Assembly: GCA_945787155.1 (NCBI GenBank)
Contig: CALZHD010000027.1
Location: 1 to 51,012, forward strand
Source: an uncultured Gammaproteobacteria bacterium
Lineage (GTDB): Bacteria > Pseudomonadota > Gammaproteobacteria > SZUA-140
Length of the DNA: 51,012 nt
Reading direction: 5' to 3'
Within the stretch, counting starts at the first letter, position 1, and the number at the start of each line of letters is the position of its first letter. Shown here piece after piece: positions 8,270 through 16,959 of the stretch. The translations under genes and the position numbers were made by a program. The notes beneath the pieces are model-generated. The model did not search any database and was not told the DNA's origin. It worked only from the letters and a program-made list of their open reading frames with translations.

Positions 8270-9418
8270 ATGCAGTCCATGCAGTGCCACCTGTCGGCGA
8301 TCCGCCGCACGGGCTTCAAACTTTTTTGCTTCGGTTTTATCCTTTTCAGTAGTCACCTTTATGCAGACATTGCCCCATTGGAGCAGAACAAATCACTCTC
8401 TCCGCTGGAAGAGTATGTCTATTCAGCCAACCAGGCTGCTCATAATCTATCCGCTTATCGAATTGACCAAAGAAGCGGCGCGCTGATTCAGCTATCAGAC
8501 TCTCCCTACAAGACCGGTGCGTTTCCGGTCTCGGTGAAAGTGACACCGGATCGACGTTTTGTTTATGTCACCAATCAGGGTTCGGACAGCATTACCGGAT
8601 TTCGTGTGGACAACATCACTGGTCAGCTCACATCGATCGAGGGTTCGCCCTTCTCAGCAGGCAATTACCCTGATGCCGTGATGATCAGCCCCAATGGCCG
8701 CTTCGTCTACATCACCAATGAAGATGACAATATGGTACGGATCTTTCAGGTTGATCAGCAGAGCGGCGCGTTACATCTCACTGATCTAACCACGAAGACT
8801 GGCAAACACCCGATCTCTATCATGATCTCTCCCAACGGCCACTTTGCCTATGTGTCGAATTTTTATGACAACAGCATTAGCAGCTATCGCATAGATCAAC
8901 AAAGTGGCGCATTGACATCCAGTGGTACAGCGACGGCGACAGATGGCAACCCCATCTATACTGCGGTGACACCCAATAATGACTTCCTCTATGTCTCGAA
9001 CTACGGTGATGTTACCGTTTCTGGCTTCCGTATAGACCCTGAAAGCGGCGCACTCACCGAGATCGCAGGATCACCCTTCGAAAGCGGTATGCGCCCTTAT
9101 TCGGTGACGGTTGATGGCAGCGGACGTTTTGTCTACGTCGCTAACTGGGGCAGCCACGATGTCACTGCATTTACGCGTGATGCTCTCACGGGGGCGCTCA
9201 TGAAAGTGCCGGGGGCACCTTATCTCAGTGACTGGTTCCCCTATGCGGTGATCACCAGTCAACATTCAGAGTATGTCTATGTCGCCAACAATGGTAGTAA
9301 CAATATCTCGGCTTATAAGGTCAACAGAAAAACAGGTGGATTGACACCGCAAAAGACTAAAACATTCAACTCCGGTTTTGGGCCGTATTCACTGGCGATT
9401 GGAAAATTCGAGTATTGA
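8270..9418 (+). CDS. Secreted seven-bladed beta-propeller (lactonase/YVTN-like) protein
   Basis: The 382-residue product has an N-terminal signal-like segment (to about residue 32, ending near SHLYADIA). Repeats of about 48 residues follow the pattern RFVYVTNQGSDSITGFRVD...TGQLT...GSPF...G..P..V..SP. At least six such blades are visible, as in the 6-phosphogluconolactonase/YVTN superfamily. Export and the degenerate sequence argue against the cytosolic Pgl enzyme; a surface or periplasmic role is likely (inference). The ribosome site AGAGGGGG is strong. It is a single gene, convergent with the ThDP enzyme and separated from it by a hairpin terminator. Confidence 0.85.
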   Translation: MQSMQCHLSAIRRTGFKLFCFGFILFSSHLYADIAPLEQNKSLSPLEEYVYSANQAAHNLSAYRIDQRSGALIQLSDSPYKTGAFPVSVKVTPDRRFVYVTNQGSDSITGFRVDNITGQLTSIEGSPFSAGNYPDAVMISPNGRFVYITNEDDNMVRIFQVDQQSGALHLTDLTTKTGKHPISIMISPNGHFAYVSNFYDNSISSYRIDQQSGALTSSGTATATDGNPIYTAVTPNNDFLYVSNYGDVTVSGFRIDPESGALTEIAGSPFESGMRPYSVTVDGSGRFVYVANWGSHDVTAFTRDALTGALMKVPGAPYLSDWFPYAVITSQHSEYVYVANNGSNNISAYKVNRKTGGLTPQKTKTFNSGFGPYSLAIGKFEY

Positions 9419-9429
9419 TTGATCATCCG

Positions 9430-9453
9430 AGGCGATACCCCAAAGTATCGCCT
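9430..9453. terminator. Bidirectional hairpin terminator
   Basis: A perfect 9-bp stem AGGCGATAC / GTATCGCCT with a 6-nt loop lies between two convergent stop codons and is followed by TCATTTTTG on the plus strand. Confidence 0.75.
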
Positions 9454-9486
9454 AGGGTCATTTTTGTGATGCACAAAATATAGGCA

Positions 9487-11331
9487 TTACCCTCTTCCCA
9501 GCTCCTTCAAACGAGATGCCATAGGTGGTACTTCTTCCGGATCTATATACACATCCAGCAATACCGGCCCGTTATTCTCAAGCAGCGACGCCATATCTAG
9601 CTCATCAAGTTCCTGTGCATTGCGCACAGTCACACCTCTAGCACCCACGGCACGTGCTATCATCGCAAAATCAACACTGGGAAGCTCAAAACCAATGGGC
9701 TCCGCACCACCAATACGCTGTCCATGCCTTACCATGCCATAGGCATTGTCATTCAAAATAACAAAGATGACAGATAGTTGTCGCTGCACCGCCACGGTAA
9801 GCTCCTGACCACTCATAAGATAGCTACCATCACCAGTGATGCACACCACAGGGGCATCAGACTGTGCACAGGCAGCTCCAACCGCAGCACCAATCGCCCA
9901 GCCCATTGAGCCAAAACCCATTGCAATGTTGTAATTTGAGACTGAATTAAGGTGAAGATAATGCGTCGCCCACGCCCATGAATTTCCCGCATCAATATGA
10001 AAACGAGTGTCTAGCGGAAACATACCTGGCAGCTTGCGCATCAAATACTGAGGTTTTACCGGCGCGCTTCTCTCTGGCTGTTCAACATGCGTCAATGAAG
10101 TGATATTGTTTTCTCTAACACTCTGTTTGACACTATCATACCGAATCACATTGAATCGACTATCTGACTTTTTCTGGTTAACATAGTTATCGAGGACCTG
10201 ACGTTTTGTCAAATGGCCTTCAAGATCATGAAATATTTTTTTCAGACTACCATACAGCTGTAGACGTGCCGACTCAAACACCATTCCATCTGAAACGGAA
10301 TGGTTAATGTAGAGCATCTTTTCAACAACGGTCATATTGTCACACAAACCAGCTGTTTCGAATGGATTCAAATTGCTTCCAATTGCGACGACATAATCAA
10401 CATGCTTATCTCGTAAAATATCTTCAGCTTGTTGGTGACCAGCAAAGCCTAATACACCTTTGTATAGCGAATGATTTGCTTGAATACACCCTTTAGCTGT
10501 TGGTGTGGTCACGATATCAGCACCGAGCAATTCGGCACATGCGACAATCGATTTTGAGTATGGCAAACTATTCTCGCCTAGCAAAAATAGTAGTTTTTCA
10601 CCCCCGGTAACTAGCTTACATAGTGCTTCATAGCTTTCCTGATCATAACCTTCATTCCCACCCTTCTTAAACCCTGCCGAACCAATAGGGATATCAGCAT
10701 CAACCATTTGCTGCCAGATATCCATAGGAATACTCAGATGTACTGGTCCTGAAGGATATGTAAAAGCCGTCTTTACTGCTTTGATCAACTTATATTTAAG
10801 TTGATCAATATGAGTCACCATTGAGTTATAACGTGTACAGCGAGAAAGCATCGTCACAATCGATATAGAATCATCAGAAGAGTCCTGAAGATCTTGTCTT
10901 CCAAAATTTGACATTGACGTTTGTGGTGTCAATATCAGCATAGGCGTTTTATCCATGTAAGCCGATGCAATGCCTGTAATCATATTCGTCGAACCTGGGC
11001 CTGTTGTCGCACAACACACTGCAAGGTGCCCAGTTTCTCTAGCGTAACCATCGGCCATAAATACCGCCCCTGCTTCATGACGCGATGTTATAAGCTGGAT
11101 TGACGGCTTTACTTTATGATTACAACCAGGAATCAGGGAAATCTCGTTGTGACGATTAAAGCGTGCAACAGCATCAAACAAGGGTTCAATTGCACCGCCA
11201 GGTACACCAAATATTTTATCTACATTAATGTGAGAAAGGAATTCCAGCACAAAATCTGCAGCAGTGCTCTGTTCCGGCCCAGAAAACAATAATTCATCCT
11301 TACAGATTGTATTGATCACATTCAACTCCAT
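9487..11331 (-). CDS. ThDP-dependent enzyme, acetolactate-synthase-like
   Basis: This 614-residue protein has the three-domain layout of the acetolactate synthase/pyruvate oxidase family. The pyrimidine domain has GVPGGAIEPLF and the catalytic Glu86 in SRHEAGA. A central Rossmann domain follows (about 215-370), then a pyrophosphate domain with the ThDP/Mg motif GDGS (500-503) ... NDN (527-529). Unusual features are an insert (IPGCNHKVKPSIQL, about 67-80) between the first strand and HEAGA, and a long linker of about 380-430. No ilvN regulatory subunit or other branched-chain gene adjoins it, so the acceptor substrate is uncertain. It may belong to a sugar or secondary-metabolite pathway. The upstream region is AT-rich. 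Confidence 0.85.
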   Translation of the reverse strand: MELNVINTICKDELLFSGPEQSTAADFVLEFLSHINVDKIFGVPGGAIEPLFDAVARFNRHNEISLIPGCNHKVKPSIQLITSRHEAGAVFMADGYARETGHLAVCCATTGPGSTNMITGIASAYMDKTPMLILTPQTSMSNFGRQDLQDSSDDSISIVTMLSRCTRYNSMVTHIDQLKYKLIKAVKTAFTYPSGPVHLSIPMDIWQQMVDADIPIGSAGFKKGGNEGYDQESYEALCKLVTGGEKLLFLLGENSLPYSKSIVACAELLGADIVTTPTAKGCIQANHSLYKGVLGFAGHQQAEDILRDKHVDYVVAIGSNLNPFETAGLCDNMTVVEKMLYINHSVSDGMVFESARLQLYGSLKKIFHDLEGHLTKRQVLDNYVNQKKSDSRFNVIRYDSVKQSVRENNITSLTHVEQPERSAPVKPQYLMRKLPGMFPLDTRFHIDAGNSWAWATHYLHLNSVSNYNIAMGFGSMGWAIGAAVGAACAQSDAPVVCITGDGSYLMSGQELTVAVQRQLSVIFVILNDNAYGMVRHGQRIGGAEPIGFELPSVDFAMIARAVGARGVTVRNAQELDELDMASLLENNGPVLLDVYIDPEEVPPMASRLKELGRG

Positions 11332-11873
11332 TTATAGCGACCCTTCATCCAAACCATGCTAGTTAAGTGATAACCAAACACGCCTTATTCACCTCTAAAA
11401 TCACAATTTTTCACACATACTTTCCATTTGAAATATCTGCAATCAACCGAAGTTCTTTAATAAAAAAATCATGTACTTTACGCGCATCTCTCCACTCATT
11501 TCCCTTATATGTAGGAAAATATCAATAACCTTTATAGGGCGAGATTTACAAAAATAAATCAATGGAAATAGTGCATATATTGAGGTAGGTAATCTGCTAT
11601 AAAATGAAAGCGATCGATTCAGAAAACACTGATTAACCATCTGTTGAGAGAGCAAGCTGCATTAATATTCAGGTCTTTTTGGCTGACCAGTTGAAACTTC
11701 AAGCATGAACTACGCTTCACACTCAAAAAGAAAAGCTTCCAGGTTTATCTTTTCGAAAAAGCAGGTCAGAAACAAAAAGAGAGTGCTCATCCGCTAGACT
11801 GCAGCGAATCCACGGTAGTTGTTAAGTTAGCTGTTCTGCGTCATATTCCCTGACAGGTGACGTAACGGTGCTA
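11332..11873. other. AT-rich intergenic region without supported gene
   Basis: These 542 bp lie upstream of the ThDP enzyme (minus strand) and downstream of a minus-strand lipoprotein gene. The only open frame (70 codons, minus strand, TTG start) has no ribosome site and an implausible composition. Short inverted segments such as CTTTTTGGCTGACC followed by CAAAAAG occur near 11680-11730. The region probably holds the promoter and leader of the ThDP gene. Confidence 0.5.
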
Positions 11874-12212
11874 TTATTTCATCGCACCTTGGGTGACAAG
11901 CAGACCAGTCGCACAGGCCAAGTACTTGCTATATTGACTTAATCTCTGCTGTTCTGTGGCCGCGGGGTTAGATAGCAAAATCTCAGCTGTACTCTCAATA
12001 ACCGAGCGATTGGCTTGCGCATTTGGATATTTTGACCACTCCTCGTTAATACGCTGTTCAGCTTGACCGCCAACCATGTTACCGCAAAGCGTTACAACTT
12101 CACTCACCAAAACAGTATTTTGTCCTGTAGTGGTGCCACCAGACGTGATACATCCGGTAAGAGAGAGAGAATATAACACCCCGATAGATACTAAATGAAT
12201 AGCGTTTTTCAT
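11874..12212 (-). CDS. Small predicted lipoprotein of unknown function
   Basis: The 112-residue protein begins MKNAIHLVSIGVLYSLSLTGC, a lipoprotein signal with lipobox LTGC (Cys21). A Gly/Thr-rich tether (ITSGGTTTG) follows, then an alpha-helical domain with Cys residues in VVTLCGN and LACATG that could form a disulfide. AAGGC precedes ATG by 6 nt. I do not recognise the family. It is a single gene. Confidence 0.7.
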   Translation of the reverse strand: MKNAIHLVSIGVLYSLSLTGCITSGGTTTGQNTVLVSEVVTLCGNMVGGQAEQRINEEWSKYPNAQANRSVIESTAEILLSNPAATEQQRLSQYSKYLACATGLLVTQGAMK

Positions 12213-12480
12213 AGATAAGCCTTTCGATAATTGACAGAAGTTTGCTGAAATTTAGCATTGTAGCATCTATTATCCAGGGTAGATTTTACATCTCGAAACA
12301 ATCGATTTTGTGAGCGTAATCCGATAACAGATAACGATTTCAAAGAAGGCTCTATTTTCAATCGTCGCATTGAATACTCTCACCTCTCAACTACTGTGGC
12401 GTCTCAGTAGTTTATATCGGTCTGAGAAGCTGTTACGATTCTCAAACTACCAAAACAACTTCAAACTCAAGGGTATGATA

Positions 12481-12867
12481 ATGAAAAAACTGGTTTTAAT
12501 ATTTGTACTATCGCTAGGTTTCATTCTGAGCGCACCAGGTATCGCAGATAACAAAGCAAAACATGGCTGGGAAAAATCATCCGAGCATCGTAGTGAGCAG
12601 GGTCGCATGCATGAACGCGCTACTGAGCATCGCATGAAAAAACATAAAGATAAGAGTAGAGACGGCGAGCATAAAAATCACAAAGAGAAATCCAAAAAAG
12701 ATAAAAAGGATAAAAAGGATAAAAAGGATAAAAAGGATAAAAAGGATAAATCTGACCATAATGAGGATGATGAGACAAGCGATCATCATGAGGATCAGAA
12801 GGATAGTAATAATGAGTCAAGTGATCATGAAGATCACCAGGAGAGTGATAAAGACGACAACGATTAA
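12481..12867 (+). CDS. Exported Lys/Asp/His-rich low-complexity protein with coding tandem repeat
   Basis: The 128-residue product starts MKKLVLIFVLSLGFILSAPGIADN, a clear signal peptide, with AAGGG 7 nt before ATG. The mature protein is almost entirely charged. It has a Glu/Arg/His part (SSEHRSEQGRMHERATEHR), then six KKD triplets (residues 72-89), then a Ser/Asp/His tail (for example DHEDHQESDKDDND). No fold is expected. The His- and Asp-rich tail could bind metal, and the KKD block could bind polyanions or LPS (inference). A strong hairpin terminator follows. Confidence 0.7.
   Translation: MKKLVLIFVLSLGFILSAPGIADNKAKHGWEKSSEHRSEQGRMHERATEHRMKKHKDKSRDGEHKNHKEKSKKDKKDKKDKKDKKDKKDKSDHNEDDETSDHHEDQKDSNNESSDHEDHQESDKDDND
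12694..12747 (+). repeat. In-frame 9-bp tandem repeat encoding Lys-Lys-Asp
   Basis: One variant unit (AAAAAAGAT) is followed by five perfect AAAAAGGAT units (12703-12747). Because the unit is three codons, copy-number change alters protein length without shifting the frame. Confidence 0.95.
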
Positions 12868-12929
12868 TCTATCATTAACAGCCGGTTTAACCACCCTCTG
12901 TTTCTCAAGGTCTGTAAAAATCGTATCAC

Positions 12930-12966
12930 GGCCTATCCTTCCCCTGGAAACAGGGAAGGATAGGCC
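12930..12966 (+). terminator. Hairpin terminator with 14-bp perfect stem
   Basis: The arms GGCCTATCCTTCCC and GGGAAGGATAGGCC flank a 9-nt loop, about 60 bp after the low-complexity gene. Only a weak T run (GCTTCTTAAT) follows. Confidence 0.75.
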
Positions 12967-13069
12967 GCTTCTTAATAACTGTGATCACTTAAACCCACCC
13001 TAACGCAGCTAATCAGCTGAACCCTACCGCAACAGCATAATCCGAATTATTTTTACTGATTTCAAATAT

Positions 13070-14311
13070 TCATTTGTCATTCATAAGATTTAAATACTGG
13101 ATCATTGCACTTAAAGCATGTTGTACGTAATCAATTCGCACTTCAGTGACGCGACGATTAAACTTGACTGCATCTGGAATAGCTTGATCTATTTTATCGA
13201 CTGCACGAGGAAGTGCACCGGTAAATTCTCCCTCTTTTATTTGCGCTTGAAGCAAGAAAGATATTCCGCGAGGTACAGCGGAATCAATACGTTTGCGTAT
13301 CTCATGGTTGGCAGGAAGAAAGGAAAGCGCTGCTTGCAGCCCCTCCAGACGTGTAGCTGTGGGTGTTGTTCTACCATCTTCTGAGAATCCGCCATCGTAC
13401 TCAGGTCGTTCAGGATTTTTAATTTGAGCTCGAAGTATAGTCTCACAGATCTGGGTTGCATGGTTTATCAGCAGCTCCCTTGACACAGGCAGTTCATCAC
13501 TATTTTCAAGAGACAGCATCTTTTCAGTCGCCAAAAGCGCCCAATGATCAACAGGTACATCAGTACTATTCTCACGACTGCGTGCCATATATGCCAGCGC
13601 CCTTGCAGCTGACGCTAGCCAGACGTCTGAGGGATCCTTTTCGTAAAGCATGAGCAGTCCCAATGCAGCTTCACCGGGATAAAATAGTGATTGCCATTTA
13701 TCCCAACGCCCGCCCATCGAAGGAATATACTTGGAATAGAAGCTTCCGTCTTCTTTCTGCATATAGGCGATGAACTGACCAAGTGCCTGAAGATCAGAGA
13801 GTGGTGTAAATCCAGGGTGAATACGCTCTAAACTCAATAGCGCCACAAGACCCAGGCCAGTACCACCGAGCTTCGCCTGACGTGGTTTGCCGTTCCGATT
13901 GACTTCCGGTTCTGACCAGACAGCGAGCATATTTTCCTGCCCTGATACAGGGTGAAGGGTCTTATCGCGGAGGTAACTGCCTGTTCGCTTGATAGCCGAT
14001 TGCATATTGGGATCAGGCTTTAACTGATAATACATGGCCATCGCGTATATCGTGCCAGCGTGTCGTAAGACATTATATTTCTCCTTCACTTCGATAGTGG
14101 GATCCATGTTAATGCGATACTGGAACATTCCATCTTTCTTGCTGTTTTTCACAAGATAGTTTGCAAAGCGCTCTGTCGCACTGTGAACTGCGTCAACCTG
14201 GGAGGATGCGGCATCTTTACTGCTTGCGAAAAACACGAACAGGAGCAAAAGTCCAACGGTGCCAATGTGTATTCTTCGCCTGGTGCGGCGAGAGCGGTCT
14301 TTAATATCCAT
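13070..14311 (-). CDS. Membrane-anchored or secreted alpha/alpha-toroid (terpene-cyclase-like fold) protein
   Basis: The 413-residue protein has a strongly basic N terminus (KDRSRRTRRRIHIG) followed by one hydrophobic helix (VGLLLLFVFFAS), so it is anchored or exported. The rest is a series of helical hairpins with Gly-containing turns (RFANYLVKN, HAGTIYAMAMYY, GGTGLGLVALLSL, DKWQSLFYPGEAALGLLMLYE). These resemble the alpha/alpha-toroid of squalene-cyclase, prenyltransferase and glycoside-processing families. No DxDD or other cyclase motif is evident, so the function is open. Its ATG shares one base with the hipA stop (TAATG), which implies translational coupling to the hipBA module. Confidence 0.65.
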   Translation of the reverse strand: MDIKDRSRRTRRRIHIGTVGLLLLFVFFASSKDAASSQVDAVHSATERFANYLVKNSKKDGMFQYRINMDPTIEVKEKYNVLRHAGTIYAMAMYYQLKPDPNMQSAIKRTGSYLRDKTLHPVSGQENMLAVWSEPEVNRNGKPRQAKLGGTGLGLVALLSLERIHPGFTPLSDLQALGQFIAYMQKEDGSFYSKYIPSMGGRWDKWQSLFYPGEAALGLLMLYEKDPSDVWLASAARALAYMARSRENSTDVPVDHWALLATEKMLSLENSDELPVSRELLINHATQICETILRAQIKNPERPEYDGGFSEDGRTTPTATRLEGLQAALSFLPANHEIRKRIDSAVPRGISFLLQAQIKEGEFTGALPRAVDKIDQAIPDAVKFNRRVTEVRIDYVQHALSAMIQYLNLMNDK

Positions 14312-15615
14312 TAAAAATCATCCAACCGAACCACACGCTGAATCTTCTCTGCCCACGAGTCAGGCACGCCCGCCTCATCAGCATAGTCTCGCCACTGCGC
14401 GACCACATGCTGCACTTCATTGACAATCGCTTCGGCACGGCCACGTTTCATCGATGCCGTCTTTGCGCAAGCCTTGAAATCATCCAGGGTAAAACCGTCT
14501 CGCTTGCCATTCATGCTCATCTGATGACTCGCCGTCCAGCTGCCTGTTGCGTTAAAACTGTAAGTCATATCAAAGGCAGGCGAGAGCGACCACTGCCCCG
14601 CCTTGTCCATTAGAAAGGCGATGTTCTTAACGTGATCATCCTGATTGCGCGCAACGATATTGAATACCATGCGCCGAAACTGTTCTTCGATGGCGCTCAT
14701 CGGCATTTTTAATTGACGTATCACCAACAACGCCTGCTCATAGGCATACGCGCCTGCGACATTATAATCATAATGCGCCAGCGCACCCAGCGACTGCATA
14801 TGGCGCTTCTCACCGCTCGGTAAACGATCAAATCGTCGCGTCATAAAGTGGCGTCGGCCATTCTCTTCAAACAAGCGGCATTCACTGATATCGATGCCAC
14901 ACGCCCTGGCCATCTGGTAATAGGCGTATTCGATGACACCGTAACCCTGAGGGTCTTCAAGCTCCTTATCACGATTCCCCGCCACGCCATCAAATTTAAG
15001 CAGCCACTGTTCAAAACCATCTTCCGCGGGCAACTGCCCGGAACGTACTTCGTTAGTCGCAGGGTTCCAGCTAATCACCGCCTTCGCCCTTGCGCCACCC
15101 GCCGAGGTACCGACCCGTAGGATGTCCGTCATCGCCTGCTCCTTTCCTTCATCATTAAATGAGGCATGTAGATCATTGCGATGTGAGAGCACATCTGATG
15201 CAAGTATGACTAGCTGGTCGATCTCGATGTCATTGCTCTGCCTGGCTTTGGGGCCAAGTGTTGGCGAAAACTCCAGCGCACCCATGCCACGCGCGCCGGT
15301 GTAACAGAGTCGCTCAACCGCATTGAACGATCCCGGCTGCCTCCCCTGCGTCGCCAACCAGGCATCAATCAAGGTATTACCAAACTTGTCCGGCAGTGAG
15401 TCTGCCAACAGACCCGGCAGACCGTAAAAAGTCTGTCGGGCAAGTTCTGGAAAGGCATAGACACGATTTGATAGCGGCATCATCAGCGGTGAAATTTCAA
15501 TGCCACTGCGGGCAAATGCGGGGGCGTATTCGAAGGCCGCCACTTCTTTATCATCATCCAGCGAGACCGCACCGATGGTGCGTCCCCAGAGTCGCACCTC
15601 AGCAATGCTACTCAT
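14311..15615 (-). CDS. HipA-family serine/threonine kinase toxin
   Basis: The 434-residue protein is a full-length HipA. It has an N-terminal subdomain with LWGRTIGAVSLD, the GTSAGGARAKAV loop (169-180, the ATP/activation segment), LLKFDG with the Lys that contacts ATP, and the catalytic NQDDHVKN (Asp326, Asn331). The metal-binding DMT (Asp349) and SLSPAFDM follow. HipA kinases phosphorylate aminoacyl-tRNA synthetases (GltX in E. coli) and cause dormancy; the target here is unknown. It overlaps hipB by 4 nt upstream and the toroid gene by 1 nt downstream. All key residues are intact, so it is probably active and held by the antitoxin. Confidence 0.93.
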   Translation of the reverse strand: MSSIAEVRLWGRTIGAVSLDDDKEVAAFEYAPAFARSGIEISPLMMPLSNRVYAFPELARQTFYGLPGLLADSLPDKFGNTLIDAWLATQGRQPGSFNAVERLCYTGARGMGALEFSPTLGPKARQSNDIEIDQLVILASDVLSHRNDLHASFNDEGKEQAMTDILRVGTSAGGARAKAVISWNPATNEVRSGQLPAEDGFEQWLLKFDGVAGNRDKELEDPQGYGVIEYAYYQMARACGIDISECRLFEENGRRHFMTRRFDRLPSGEKRHMQSLGALAHYDYNVAGAYAYEQALLVIRQLKMPMSAIEEQFRRMVFNIVARNQDDHVKNIAFLMDKAGQWSLSPAFDMTYSFNATGSWTASHQMSMNGKRDGFTLDDFKACAKTASMKRGRAEAIVNEVQHVVAQWRDYADEAGVPDSWAEKIQRVVRLDDF

Positions 15616-16001
15616 GTGTCATCATCCCATGACCACGGTTTCGGTTCTTTTATTTGTTGAGCAGACTGACTAGCGGACTTGCTGGATGGGTCTGCATCGC
15701 GAGGTTTTGAAGCACGCTGCCGCACCTTACCCTTGCGCTTCAACAGCTCCATCGGCCGCGGCTGCTCATCAGGAATCACCCCCTCTAGCCCCTCTACAAG
15801 CTCCAGCACCCGAAGGATGCGGATGATGTTCGATAGCTGTGCCGAGGCTCCCGCCTCAACGCGCTCAAGCGTGCGCTTGCCGATACCCGCCTGCTCAGCG
15901 ACATCAGACTGGGTTAACTGCAACTCAAGCCGACGCCGCGCAATACGGCTGCCGATCTCAGCAAGAATCGCATCATCTGTCAGGAGTGTAGATATCTTCA
16001 T
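15612..16001 (-). CDS. HipB-like XRE-family antitoxin
   Basis: The 129-residue protein has a helix-turn-helix at about residues 15-75 (RIARRRLELQLTQSDVAEQAGIGKRTLERVEAG) as in HipB and Cro/CI repressors. A basic/polar tail follows, with a Trp-rich end (PWSWDDDT). It should bind the operator upstream and neutralise HipA. Its stop overlaps the hipA start (ATGA). The tail is longer than in E. coli HipB (88 residues). A palindromic site upstream is the likely operator. Confidence 0.9.
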   Translation of the reverse strand: MKISTLLTDDAILAEIGSRIARRRLELQLTQSDVAEQAGIGKRTLERVEAGASAQLSNIIRILRVLELVEGLEGVIPDEQPRPMELLKRKGKVRQRASKPRDADPSSKSASQSAQQIKEPKPWSWDDDT

Positions 16002-16052
16002 ATTCGCCTACTATGACGACTAATATTAGAATTAGCCAATTTATCGCTAAAT

Positions 16053-16088
16053 TTGACGATTTATAACACTTATCTTCTATATCGTCAA
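16053..16088. promoter_or_regulatory. Candidate hipBA operator
   Basis: An inverted repeat TTGACGAT ... ATCGTCAA (8 bp, 20-nt spacer) lies 52-87 bp upstream of the hipB ATG. A further TGACGA half-site is at about 16014. HipB-type repressors bind such spaced palindromes, so autoregulation is plausible. Confidence 0.45.
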
Positions 16089-16213
16089 GTCGTCTATTTT
16101 TGCGAATTATTTATTTAAATAGCTATTATTCGTAATAATTTGCGAGTTATGAAAACCACACCAGGGAAAAGTCAAAGCAGCCTAATACTGGGCTTAAATC
16201 TCACTCTACAACA

Positions 16214-16879
16214 CTAATCATCCATATGCCCCACCTTAACCAGAATCGTACACCCCTCATCGCTAAAGGGTCGATGTGAGCTGTAACTGGCATTTCGCAA
16301 CCATGTCCCCTGCGGATAACGGCCAAACTCATCCTCAAAGGTGCCATTAATCACATAGATCTCTTCTCCTCCTGGATGAGTGTGACGGTTAAATATCGTG
16401 CCCGGCTGCCAGCGGACTAGTGCAGTGTTTTCTATGCCATGTGAATGCAGCGGCATCACAGACAAGCCATCGACGCTGCCTGGTAGCCATGGGGTTGTGT
16501 TCGTATTTATGTTCACTGCAACAGTATCATCACGATCAAACATATTGAGCTTCACAAAGAGCATGCAACCCTCACTACTCATCGGCGCATGTCTAAAGCC
16601 AGGCGGATTACGCAGATAACTACCGACTGGATAACGATCATGTTCATCTTCAAAGAGACCTTCCAGCACAAAGATCTCTTCCCCACCCGGATGCCCATGC
16701 TCGGCAAAACGGGTGTTGGCATCGTAAAGTACAACGCTAGTTACATCGCCGGACTCCGCGGCCTCGCGTTCCAGTTTTTTGCGCCACACCCCCGGCGCGG
16801 GTGATGACTCCCACTCCATACTCGTAGTGTCGATAACACAACGTAGTGTGCGATCCATATTTAGTGCGACTTCACTCAT
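16214..16879 (-). CDS. Two-domain cupin protein (ChrR-like)
   Basis: The 221-residue protein has two tandem cupins. Each carries HxHPGGEE (HGHPGGEEIFVLEG and HTHPGGEEIYVING), a following FEDE(H/F)xRYPxGxxLRN block and a C-terminal His in the last strand (FRHAPMS, SSHRPFS), so each has an apparent metal site. The repeats are so alike that they point to internal duplication. The domain resembles the cupin of ChrR anti-sigma factors, but the zinc-binding N-terminal part of ChrR is absent. Start 16879 is set by GAGGA 8 nt upstream. No sigma factor adjoins it; the substrate is unknown. Confidence 0.85.
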   Translation of the reverse strand: MSEVALNMDRTLRCVIDTTSMEWESSPAPGVWRKKLEREAAESGDVTSVVLYDANTRFAEHGHPGGEEIFVLEGLFEDEHDRYPVGSYLRNPPGFRHAPMSSEGCMLFVKLNMFDRDDTVAVNINTNTTPWLPGSVDGLSVMPLHSHGIENTALVRWQPGTIFNRHTHPGGEEIYVINGTFEDEFGRYPQGTWLRNASYSSHRPFSDEGCTILVKVGHMDD

Positions 16880-16959
16880 GTTTACATCCTCGATAATAAC
16901 CACGCCCCCGCATTTAACGGGGGCATGCATTACCATAAGTTAATTGAATAATCGATTAA

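Noticed and set aside
11443-11655. 70-codon minus-strand frame upstream of the ThDP enzyme
   Set aside because: TTG start, no ribosome site and an AT-driven composition; probably not coding.
12577-12820. Hydrophobic minus-strand frames over the KKD repeat
   Set aside because: These are the reverse complement of the low-complexity repeat; the plus-strand frame has a signal peptide and ribosome site.
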